From Pseudomonadota bacterium (GTDB lineage: Bacteria > Pseudomonadota > Gammaproteobacteria > Steroidobacterales > Steroidobacteraceae), in contig JADJBE010000006.1 of NCBI GenBank assembly GCA_016703895.1, positions 186,001 through 250,000 on the forward strand: a DNA stretch of 64,000 bases, given 5' to 3'. The notes below the pieces were generated by a model that was not told the DNA's origin, did no database searches, and saw nothing but the letters and a program-made list of their open reading frames with translations. Shown piece after piece: positions 25,386 through 33,830 of this stretch; positions within the stretch are counted from its first letter, which is position 1, and every line of letters begins with the position of its first letter. A program made the translations under genes and the position numbers.

Positions 25386-27779
25386 TCAGAAGCTCAGCCG
25401 GTAGCCGAGACCAAAATAGTAACGTTTGGACTTTTCTGTCTCGACCGGCAACAGGTCGCGGGTGCCCAGTTCGGCACCGGCTTCGAACTCGATCCACGTT
25501 CGTCCCTTCTGATAGTCGAGGCGCAGCGTGGGAACGTACAAGAGTTCCTTGGACGAATCCAGTTCAGACTTGCGGCGGTCGACGCGCAGACGTGGACCGA
25601 ATCGCCAGGCGCCTCCCACCGGCAAGCGCGTCGCGAGCCCGACTGACTCGATCTTGTTATTGCCGGAATCCTGTGTGCGCAGTTGCAACACCCACCAGTC
25701 GCTCGATTTCCACAGACTCGAGCCACTCAGTTGCAGTTGTAATGTCTTGTCGAGCCCGGTTGCCGGTGTGGCTTCGACACCGCCTGACGCGTCGCTGGCG
25801 GCCGTGCGGCTCGCGAACGCGTCGAAACTGAACTCGAACCGCTCGCCCAGCGGTCGTGACAGCGACACGGAGTACGCATCGCTCAGTGGCGTGCGGTCTT
25901 CCGCAAATCGCCGGATCTCCTCCGAGCTGAACAGGCCAAGCAGTTCATCGAGCGTGGCCACCGGTTGCCCGATCAGGGCATTCCGTGTCGTCAGCACCGG
26001 CGTCTGTCGATGGTCGAGGTTGAAGCTCAAAGACCAGCGGGCGGGCAGTGCCCAACTACCCATCAACACGACGCTGTTGAGCTGCTGGTAAAAGAAATCG
26101 TAGTCGACTAGGCCCACGACTGTCCGGCCCGGCACAAAATAGCGGGTCTCAAAGCCGACCGCGCGGCGATCAGTTTCGCCGGCGTATTTCTGCGCGACGA
26201 GGTAGGTGCTGAAATCCCAGTGCTCACGGAACGGGCCGAAGTCGGCAGAAATGCCGACGAACTGGCGGTCCGTCTGCGGGCTGTTGCGGGTGGATTCCAC
26301 CGGCAGGCCGGCCGCGACATTGATCGCCATTCTCGGTCGAAGTTGGTAGGAGCCGAACAACCCGTCGAAGGTGCCGAGCAGTCCGCCGGAGTTGCGAGAC
26401 TGGCGACCGAAGCGCGCTGCCATGCCGCGCTCGCGATCGGTCAGTTCGATGAACGCTGCGGAGACGCGAGTTTGGTCGCCCGGGCCGTTGGTCAACATGT
26501 CTTTCGAATAGCCCGCCGATAGCCGCGCAACGAAGTCGTACTGCTCGCCGCGCCGCCGCGCGATTACATCGCCGTCGGTGTAAACAGCGTTCTGAGTCTG
26601 TTGTGACGTCGAGGCGTCTTCTGTAGTTAGCGAATTGTTCTCCCAGCGATAGGTCTGTGCCGCGCCGCCCGTGACTTTCCAGGCCGAGTCGTCCACGCCG
26701 CCACCGCGGGTGCCCGGTTTGCCGGCTAGCCCTGCTGTTGCCAACGCGCGCAGGCGCTTCTTGATGCGGCCAGCCGCGTCACCGTCGGCGTAGCGCCGCA
26801 AATACTCCTCGTACTCGGCCTTGGCGTGCGCCAGCTGCCCGGCGCGTTCGCGAGTCAGTCCTAACATCTCCTGTGCGCGCGACCGGTCCTTGTATTCGGG
26901 CTGGCGCGTCAGCTTCGTCAGCAGTTCCGTTGCCTTGGGATAGTCGCGACGGCTCATTGCCTTGCGTGCCGCGTCCATGATCTTGCCGCGTTCGTCATCC
27001 GGCAGGGCCGGATCGACGGGTACGGTCGCGGCTACGCCCGGCGCCGAACTGCCTGGCTCGCCGGTGGGCGTCGCCTCGTCGTCAATGCCGAGCCATGCGC
27101 GGGAGTACTGCTGCTGCGCGGCCGCCAGCAAGCGGTCGGCATCCGCCCGACGTACGATGGGCCCGGCGCGCAGGCGATACCACTTGGTCGCCTCGAGCTC
27201 GACCGTCGAAACATAGATATTGGTCTTGAGCAGTGCCTGCGCGGCGTCGATTTCAGCTTGCTCGAATGCGGTGGTAGAAGACTCCAGATTGATTGCGTAG
27301 CCGCTCGTTGGCTCGTCGGTTTCGATGATCATCATCTTCGCCTTACCGGCGAATGCGTTCAGGATCCTGACTCTGATGCCGCGACCGTTGGTGGTGGGCG
27401 CAATCACGAAGTTGTAGTCGCGCGACCACTCGAGGATCATTGCAGCGTCGCTAGGTCCCGCTTCCTCCAGGCGAGCGGTACGCACCAGCCGGCTATCGCC
27501 GCCGACGGTGGGTAGCTCACCCGCGATCGGGCGTGTGCCGACGCCACAATCCTGGCCCAGGCGCAGGCGAATCCGCACTTTGGTGCCGAAGTCGAGCGGG
27601 TCGTGCGACATGTAGCGCACGCTGCAGTTGAACTGCACCTGCACGTCGACGTTGCGTTCGCCGTCGTTGGCCTCGACGAAGTCGATCAGGCGGATTGGAG
27701 CCTGTGCCTGAGCGTTTCCACAAACCATCGCGAGCACGAAGGCCAGCGCCCCGAAAGCGCCGGTCCGCGTTCGCCCCAA
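25386..27779 (-). CDS. TPR-containing outer-membrane beta-barrel protein next to multiheme cytochromes
   Basis: 797 residues from TTG 27779; an upstream in-frame TTG at 27845 would overlap the cytochrome gene. A signal peptide (GAFGALAFVLAMVCGNAQAQ) is followed by an N-terminal beta domain (about 30-180, IRLIDFVEANDGERNVDVQV) that recalls AMIN/SPOR-like periplasmic modules, then a TPR-like helical stretch (about 270-350, DYPKATELLTKLTRQPEYKD). The last 420 or so residues alternate polar and aromatic strands and finish with GLGYRLSF, the terminal-Phe signature of BAM substrates. This looks like a porin with a periplasmic docking arm. The gene directly follows the 45-heme cytochrome gene, so it may sheath or export the cytochrome. 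Confidence 0.75.
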   Translation of the reverse strand: MGRTRTGAFGALAFVLAMVCGNAQAQAPIRLIDFVEANDGERNVDVQVQFNCSVRYMSHDPLDFGTKVRIRLRLGQDCGVGTRPIAGELPTVGGDSRLVRTARLEEAGPSDAAMILEWSRDYNFVIAPTTNGRGIRVRILNAFAGKAKMMIIETDEPTSGYAINLESSTTAFEQAEIDAAQALLKTNIYVSTVELEATKWYRLRAGPIVRRADADRLLAAAQQQYSRAWLGIDDEATPTGEPGSSAPGVAATVPVDPALPDDERGKIMDAARKAMSRRDYPKATELLTKLTRQPEYKDRSRAQEMLGLTRERAGQLAHAKAEYEEYLRRYADGDAAGRIKKRLRALATAGLAGKPGTRGGGVDDSAWKVTGGAAQTYRWENNSLTTEDASTSQQTQNAVYTDGDVIARRRGEQYDFVARLSAGYSKDMLTNGPGDQTRVSAAFIELTDRERGMAARFGRQSRNSGGLLGTFDGLFGSYQLRPRMAINVAAGLPVESTRNSPQTDRQFVGISADFGPFREHWDFSTYLVAQKYAGETDRRAVGFETRYFVPGRTVVGLVDYDFFYQQLNSVVLMGSWALPARWSLSFNLDHRQTPVLTTRNALIGQPVATLDELLGLFSSEEIRRFAEDRTPLSDAYSVSLSRPLGERFEFSFDAFASRTAASDASGGVEATPATGLDKTLQLQLSGSSLWKSSDWWVLQLRTQDSGNNKIESVGLATRLPVGGAWRFGPRLRVDRRKSELDSSKELLYVPTLRLDYQKGRTWIEFEAGAELGTRDLLPVETEKSKRYYFGLGYRLSF

Positions 27780-27789
27780 AACGCGCGCA

Positions 27790-30700
27790 TCAGTTGAATT
27801 GGCTGGCTGTGACACGGTGTTGCGGGCCGTTGCGACGCGTGGCAATCGTAGTCAGCGTCGAGTCGGTGTAGATGTGGCAGGCGCCCGAACAATTGCGCAA
27901 TTCGCTCACCGTGTAACGGGTGGTCGGGTTGTTGGTCTTCTTGTGCGGATCAGCCTTGTACTTGTTCGTATGACAGCCCGCGCAGGAGTTTGCGTAGGCC
28001 GGTGTACGCCATACCGCTTGATCCGTATTCGTGCTATGGCATTGAGTGCAAGACAGATTGCCACGATGATCGCCCGGATAGTTAGCCGAGGTGTGGCGGA
28101 AGCTGAGCGGCGTCCAGGCATTGACGGTGTGACACACGTTGCACTCGCGCGCCGTGGTCATGTGGCCGGTCGGTTTGCCGGTAGCTGTCGAGCCGTTGTG
28201 GCAGTTGCCGCAGCCACCGGTGACGCCAGCGTGGTCAAAGCCCGCTGGACGCCAAGCCACAGTCGAGTGGCAAGCGTCGCACTCGGCCGTGGTCGGCAAG
28301 TGATTAGTCGGCTTGCCAGTCGAGCGCACGCCGTTATGGCAGGTGCTGCAAGTGCCGGGCGCAACGCCCGCATGGTCAAATTGCGCCGGTGTCCACGCTG
28401 TCGTCACGTGACAGGTCTCGCAGGTGTTGGCGCTGGGTATGTGATTAGTGCCCTTGCCGGTGGCAATCGTACCGTTGTGACAGCTGAAGCAGCTGCCGGT
28501 GACCTGCGTGTGATCGACGCGCGTTGCCGGCCGCCAGGTCGTGGTCGAGTGGCACGCCTCGCAGGTGTTGCTGGATCTGATGTGCCCAGTGTTCTTGCCG
28601 GTGGCCTGCGAGCCGTTGTGGCAGTTGCTGCAATTGTTAGTGATGCCAGCATGGCTGAAGGTCGCCGGGCGCCATGCGTTGGTCGTGTGACAGGTCTCGC
28701 AGGTGTTGTTCGATGCAATGTGGTTGACGTTCTTGCCGGTCGCTGCGGTGCCGTTGTGGCAACTAAAGCATGTACCGCTAACCTGCGTGTGATCGACGCG
28801 TGTCGCCGGCCGCCAGGTCACGACACTGTGGCAACTCTCGCAGGTATTGCTGGAGCTGATATGGCCCGTATTCTTGCCCGTGGCCGTCGTACCGTTGTGG
28901 CAGCTCGCACAATTGCCGGTGATGCCGTTGTGACTGAAGTTGGCCGGGCGCCAGGCATTCGATGTATGGCATGTTTCGCAGTTGTTGTCCGAGGCGATGT
29001 GGGCCGTGCCCTTGCCGGTGGCTGTCGTACCGTTGTGGCAACTGAAACAGCTTCCTGTGACCTGCGTGTGATCGACGCGTGTGGCGGGACGCCAGGTGAC
29101 GACACTGTGGCAACTTTCGCAGGTATTGCTGGAGTTGATATGCGCCGTATTCTTGCCCGTCGCCGTCGTGCCATTGTGGCAACTCACGCAATTGCCGGTG
29201 ATGCCGTTGTGACTAAAGTTGGCCGGACGCCGGGCATTGGTTGTATGGCAAGTCTCGCAACTGTTGTTTGAGCTGATGTGCGTGGCATTCTTGCCAGTCG
29301 CTGTAGTGCCGTTGTGGCAGCTGAAGCAATTGTTGGTTATGCCGGCATGGCTGAACGTTGCAGGCCGCCACGCGTTGCTCGTGTGGCAGGTCTCGCAGGT
29401 GTTGTTCGACGCGATATGGGTCACGCCCTTGCCGGTGGCCGTCGTGCCATTGTGACAACTGAAACAGCTTCCCGTGACCTGCGTGTGATCGACTCTAGTG
29501 ACCGGCCGCCAGGTGACGACACTATGGCAGCTCTCACAGGTATTGCTCGAATTGACGTGCGTCGCGTGCTTGCCGGTGGCCGTGGTGCCGTTGTGGCAGC
29601 TGGCGCAATTACCGGTGATGCCGGCGTGATTAAAGTTCGCGGGCTGCCAGGCAGTGGTTGAGTGGCAGGTCTCGCAACTGTTGTCGGACGCGATATGCGT
29701 CACGCCCTTGCCGGTGGCTGTCGTACCGTTGTGGCAACTGAAACAGTTACCCGTGACCTGCGTGTGATCGACTCTAGTGACCGGCCGCCAAGTGACGACA
29801 CTATGGCAGTTTTCGCAGGTATTGCTGGAGTTGATATGTGCCGTATTCTTGCCCGCGGCCGTTGTGCCATTGTGGCAGCTGGCGCAGTTACCGGTGATGC
29901 CGTTGTGATTGAAGTTCGCCGGCTGCCAGGCGCTCGTCGTGTGGCACGATTCACAACTGTTATCTGCGACGATGTGCACCGCGCTCTTGCCCGTCGCAAG
30001 CGTACCGTTGTGACAGCTGAAACAACTGCCAGTAACCTGGGTGTGATCGACGCGTGTAGCCGGGACCCAAGTGGCTACGCTGTGACAAGATTCGCAGCTA
30101 TTGCTGCTGCGAATATGTGCGGCATTCTTACCCGTGGCCGTCGTGCCATTGTGGCAGCTGATGCAATTACCCGTGACACCGTTGTGATTGAAATTGGCAG
30201 GTGTCCACGCGCTAGTCGCATGGCACGACTCACAACTATTGTCCGACACGATATGGTTTGCGTTCTTGCCGGTAGCGGTCGTGCCGTTGTGACAGCTGAA
30301 GCAACTGCCGACTACCTGCGCGTGATCGACGCGAGTTGCGGGTTGCCATGCCACCACCGAGTGACACGACTCACAGCTGTTACTCGATGCAATATGTCGG
30401 TCGTTCTTGCCGACGGCGCGAATACCGTTGTGGCAGCTCGCGCAGCTGCCGGTGATGCCGTCGTGACTGAAGTTCGCTGGCTGCCAGGCAGTCGTCGTAT
30501 GGCAGGACCCGCAGCTCGAGGTGGTGGGAATGTGGTTAGTACTCTTGCCAGTGGCGACCGTGCCGTTGTGGCAGGACTCGCAACTGCCGATGACCTGCGC
30601 GTGGTCGACGCGGGTATAGGGCCGCCATGCATTGACGCTATGGCAGGACTCGCAGCTGTTACTCGAATTGATATGCGTGGCGTTCTTGCCCGTGGCGCGC

Positions 30701-31215
30701 GTGCCATTGTGGCAACTTGAGCAGCCGCCGGTGATGCCGGCATGGTCAAAGGTAGCGGGTTGCCATGCGGTGGTCTTGTGGCAGGTTTCGCAGCCGGCAG
30801 TTGTCGGGATATGGCCCGCTGGCTTGCCGACAGCTTGCACGTTGTTGTGGCAGGTTGCGCAGCTACCCAACGCCTCGGCGTGCTCGAAATTGACGGCGGG
30901 GGCAAAGGTGCTGGCGTTGTGGCAGGACTGGCAGCGCTCCGTGCTGAGAATATGGCCAGAGGGCTTCGGTGCCGCGTTGACGCGCGTGCCTTTGGCATGA
31001 CAGGCGGAGCACTCGCGCGGCGTCCCCTTGAAAACGGCGTTCACATGGCAGGACTCGCATGCGGCAACCTGGTGCTTGCCTTCGAGCTCAAAGCCGGTGG
31101 TAACGTGATCGAAGCCGGGATTGGTCGTGGCGGACAGCGCAGTGACGCTGGCCGCAAGTAACAGCCAGATTGCAATGAATGCTCGCCACAGTGTGTTCTT
31201 GCCTGCTGCCGTCAT
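27790..31215 (-). CDS. Giant multiheme c-type cytochrome with 45 CXXCH motifs
   Basis: 1141 residues from ATG 31215, which overlaps the stop of the upstream cytochrome gene (ATGA). A signal peptide (FIAIWLLLAASVTALSA) is followed by 45 CXXCH heme-attachment motifs by direct count, plus one CX3CH (CSGACH) near the C-terminus. The motifs come in two-heme modules of 46-47 residues: CxxCH, W-x-P, a conserved H (FSHNGITG or RVDHTQVTG), CxxCHNG, ATGK and then an HI. Two such modules make a 93-residue, four-heme unit repeated through most of the protein. Extra histidines can supply distal ligands. That is about 25 residues per heme, dense enough for a heme wire. It should be matured in the periplasm by the Ccm system. 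Confidence 0.93.
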   Translation of the reverse strand: MTAAGKNTLWRAFIAIWLLLAASVTALSATTNPGFDHVTTGFELEGKHQVAACESCHVNAVFKGTPRECSACHAKGTRVNAAPKPSGHILSTERCQSCHNASTFAPAVNFEHAEALGSCATCHNNVQAVGKPAGHIPTTAGCETCHKTTAWQPATFDHAGITGGCSSCHNGTRATGKNATHINSSNSCESCHSVNAWRPYTRVDHAQVIGSCESCHNGTVATGKSTNHIPTTSSCGSCHTTTAWQPANFSHDGITGSCASCHNGIRAVGKNDRHIASSNSCESCHSVVAWQPATRVDHAQVVGSCFSCHNGTTATGKNANHIVSDNSCESCHATSAWTPANFNHNGVTGNCISCHNGTTATGKNAAHIRSSNSCESCHSVATWVPATRVDHTQVTGSCFSCHNGTLATGKSAVHIVADNSCESCHTTSAWQPANFNHNGITGNCASCHNGTTAAGKNTAHINSSNTCENCHSVVTWRPVTRVDHTQVTGNCFSCHNGTTATGKGVTHIASDNSCETCHSTTAWQPANFNHAGITGNCASCHNGTTATGKHATHVNSSNTCESCHSVVTWRPVTRVDHTQVTGSCFSCHNGTTATGKGVTHIASNNTCETCHTSNAWRPATFSHAGITNNCFSCHNGTTATGKNATHISSNNSCETCHTTNARRPANFSHNGITGNCVSCHNGTTATGKNTAHINSSNTCESCHSVVTWRPATRVDHTQVTGSCFSCHNGTTATGKGTAHIASDNNCETCHTSNAWRPANFSHNGITGNCASCHNGTTATGKNTGHISSSNTCESCHSVVTWRPATRVDHTQVSGTCFSCHNGTAATGKNVNHIASNNTCETCHTTNAWRPATFSHAGITNNCSNCHNGSQATGKNTGHIRSSNTCEACHSTTTWRPATRVDHTQVTGSCFSCHNGTIATGKGTNHIPSANTCETCHVTTAWTPAQFDHAGVAPGTCSTCHNGVRSTGKPTNHLPTTAECDACHSTVAWRPAGFDHAGVTGGCGNCHNGSTATGKPTGHMTTARECNVCHTVNAWTPLSFRHTSANYPGDHRGNLSCTQCHSTNTDQAVWRTPAYANSCAGCHTNKYKADPHKKTNNPTTRYTVSELRNCSGACHIYTDSTLTTIATRRNGPQHRVTASQFN
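28400..30660 (-). repeat. Tandem ~279-bp coding repeats within the 45-heme cytochrome gene
   Basis: The central part of the gene is a tandem array with a 93-codon (279-bp) period built from alternating 47- and 46-codon modules. Copies near 28.8-30.0 kb are almost identical, while outer copies diverge, as expected from unequal crossing-over or gene conversion. One register break occurs where two ATFSH/ANFSH-type modules are adjacent (hemes 25-28). Copy number could be mis-assembled. Confidence 0.85.
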
Positions 31216-32779
31216 TGGATGCGCGCACCTTTGAAGGTGATCGTCGAGTGGCAGCGCTGGCACTGCATACCAAACTGCCCCAGATGAATGTCGTCACGCC
31301 GGTGACATGCCGCGCAGTCCTTCGCGAGTTTTACTTCTGCCGCCGGCTGGCGATGACAATCGACGCACTTCGCCTTGCCGTGCGCGCCGGTTAGCGCAAA
31401 GCCTGTTTGTTTCTGGTGATCGAATTCCCAGCTGGTCCAGCTGTTGGACGAATGACAGTCCGCGCAGTCGCGCCCGAGTCCGCCCTTGTGCACGTCGTTC
31501 TGCTTGTGGCAGTCCACACACTGAGTGGGTGCTCCCTTAAAGGCCTTGGACGCATGGCACTGAGCGCAGCTAACAAGCACGTGCATGCCTAGCAACGGGA
31601 AGTCAGTCAGATCGTGGTCGAAACGAATGTCCTTGCGCCAAGCTTCATTGCTATGGCAGTTGTCGCACGCGCCCTTCAATTGCCCACCGTGTGGGTCGTC
31701 GGCCGTGTGGCAACTGCGGCAGTCGGTGCCGAGTTTTTGCTTGGCGACATCAGCTGTGTGGCAGGCGTGACAGTCGAGCTTGGCGTGCGCGCCAAGCAAG
31801 GTGTACTTTGCCTTCACGAAATGGTCGTACTCGAGGCCGCTCCAGCGATCATTGCCGTGGCAGTCGTTGCACTTGTCGCCGAATCGACCGGCGTGCGAAT
31901 CATCTGCCCGGTGGCAACCGACGCAGGTATTCTCAATCTTGTCCTCGAAGCGCCCGCTCGTGTGACAGCTGCCGCACTCGAGCGAATTGTGTCGCCCGAG
32001 CAGCGCGAAGCCCGTCTCTTTGGCGTGATCGAATTTCGAGGTCTTCCAGTCTGTCTGCGTGTGGCACTCGGCGCAGTTTTCGCCGCGTGAACCACGATGC
32101 ACGTCATCCGGCATGTGACAGGCTACACAGCGTGTCGGTGTCCCGTCGTACTTGCCGCCAACGTGACAGGCATTACAGCGCACTTCGCGGTGCGCGCCCT
32201 GTAGCGCAAAGTCTGTCTCGGCGTGATCGAACTTCGCGCCGCTCCAAGTCGCGGAATTATGGCAACTGCCGCAATCGTCCTTGAGTTGACCACGGTGCAG
32301 ATCATCATCTTTGTGACAGGCTGCGCAGGTCCGCGGTGCATCACGCAGTTTCTTGTTAGGATTGTGGCAAGACACGCACGTCAGTCCACGATGAGCGCCT
32401 TCAAGATTGAAGTCCGTACCGGTGTGATCAAAGGTGGCGCGATCGAACTTGACGATGTCGGCCGCGCGCCCGGATGTTCGCTGTGACACGCCTTGCACTG
32501 CGTCGCCCCGATATTCTTCATCCGTCCGTGTAGCCCGACCTGCTTGACGATGTCACTCGCCGTCTCCTTGTGACAATCGAGGCACAGGCTGGTCTGGCGC
32601 GATCGATCGGTGCGGTCGTGGCACAGCGAGCAGTCTTCCTCGTACTTGGCATGTGGCTGGGACACTTTGCCAGGCATCAGCAAGGTCTCGACAGTCGCGG
32701 CATGCGCGGTCGAAAGCATCAGTCCCGATGTCGAGCAAAGCATCATGACAAAAACGAAGCCTCGGTCTCTCCAGGTCAC
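31212..32779 (-). pseudogene. 21-heme c-type cytochrome gene with a one-base frameshift
   Basis: The first part (GTG 32779, or ATG 32746) encodes a signal peptide and three CXXCH motifs, ending in CKACHSEHPG. The remaining 18 CXXCH motifs lie in a frame that resumes with GRAADIVKFDRATFDHTGTDF, the sequence expected directly after SEHPG. The frames join if one base is restored near 32472-32473, for example CCGGG read as CCCGGG on the minus strand. The total would be 21 hemes in repeats of the form TDFALQGAH-x-CxxCH, the cytochrome c3/c7-like family. The joined product is about 520 residues, periplasmic. The lesion may be real or an indel error in the sequence. Confidence 0.85.
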
Positions 32780-32799
32780 ACTTGCGAAATCCAGCTCAA

Positions 32800-33687
32800 T
32801 CAATAAACGTGTACAGAGATGACGTGCACGATGCCCGCCACTAACAACAAAAAGAACAGCGGCAGATGCAGCATGTGCCACAGTGAGAACAACTTCTCAT
32901 ACGATTCGAATTCTGCCACCTGCCGAGTTGCCTGCAAGCGGCGACGGATGTACTGCTTAACGGCTAGCGCAAACTGGGTGTTTTGCCTGGCGAGCACGGG
33001 ATTCGTTGCGGCAGCGGCGCGCAGTTCGTTGGTTGCGATTCGCGTCAGGGCCCAACGCTGCAATAGCATCACGCCAGTCACATAGACGGGGCGCGTAAAC
33101 AGACGCAGCACCCCTCGCTTCTGCTTGAGCATCCGCGCCTCGGCGGCATCCAGCCGCGTCAGCAGGTCGGGGATGAAGCGCGATCCAGCCACCTTCGACT
33201 TGAGCTCTTCCGCTTGCACTTGCATCTCGGCGCGCGATGCCTTGCGGCCATATAGACCGAAGTGTATGCGCGTGTAGAAATAACGTCCGATGATGCCACT
33301 GCCTGACACGATCAGCATCGCGAACAGGGCAGCGTTGCTGTTAGTGGCGCCAAGCGAAAAGTTGGAGTGATAAAGCACAAACAACGGCCCGATAATGCCG
33401 AGTACCATATGCGCCTGAAACCACAGCTTGACTGTGCCGATGACTTTGAGCCAGCGAAAGCGCTTGCGCGCCGGATACAGCAGCAGCAACAACATGCCGC
33501 TGCCGCCGATGATGCCGAGCGCATAACCGATGCCGCTTTCCGGGGTGATGAAGCGTTCGGTGGGCGAGACGTACCCGACGTAGAGCAGGATCGCGGCGAC
33601 CAGAAAGCCGACACGCGCCGGCGTAATCCATTTGCGCTGTGTTCTGCCGTCTGAGGGGTTTGGTGTTGTCGATGTTGCCGCCAGCAA
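32800..33687 (-). CDS. b-type cytochrome-like membrane protein
   Basis: 295 residues from TTG 33687 (start uncertain; no good ribosome-binding site). About five membrane segments are visible near residues 26-42, 52-72, 92-108, 116-136 and 274-292. Histidines sit at H93 and H107 (QAHMVLGIIGPLFVLYHSNF), H142, and H271, H274, H288 and H293 (LWHMLHLPLFFLLL ... VHVISVHVY), suitable for two bis-His b hemes as in cytochrome b561 or ferric-reductase-like proteins. A basic coiled region (150-260) lies between. It probably takes electrons from quinol or from the divergent flavoprotein to the periplasmic cytochromes encoded immediately downstream. The 143-base gap before it is the largest in the operon and may hide part of the N-terminus. 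Confidence 0.72.
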   Translation of the reverse strand: MLAATSTTPNPSDGRTQRKWITPARVGFLVAAILLYVGYVSPTERFITPESGIGYALGIIGGSGMLLLLLYPARKRFRWLKVIGTVKLWFQAHMVLGIIGPLFVLYHSNFSLGATNSNAALFAMLIVSGSGIIGRYFYTRIHFGLYGRKASRAEMQVQAEELKSKVAGSRFIPDLLTRLDAAEARMLKQKRGVLRLFTRPVYVTGVMLLQRWALTRIATNELRAAAATNPVLARQNTQFALAVKQYIRRRLQATRQVAEFESYEKLFSLWHMLHLPLFFLLLVAGIVHVISVHVY

Positions 33688-33830
33688 GCGCTGGCGAGTG
33701 TTCGCGCGGCTGGTTCGGCTGACGGCTCTTTGGGCCGCACGACTCTTGCAGGCGTAGCGACTCGTTGCGCGTGCTCGGCGACAGACATCATATTTTTGGC
33801 GACTTTAGGCATAGGGGTCAGGCGCCGGGC

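Noticed and set aside
1..27000. Frequent CTAAC/GTTAG words that looked like an uptake or organisation motif
   Set aside because: A rough count over the first 27 kb (about 30) is close to what base composition predicts.
28400..30660. Regular repeats that could be taken for a CRISPR-like or satellite array
   Set aside because: The period is 279 bp, in frame, and encodes heme modules; there are no short palindromic repeats with unique spacers.
27799..30720. Two long rightward reading frames (27799-29271 and 29662-30720) opposite the 45-heme gene
   Set aside because: They exist because the repeated CXXCH codons read without stops on the other strand; the products are periodic Ala/Arg/Val-rich shadows of the heme repeats and lack ribosome-binding sites.
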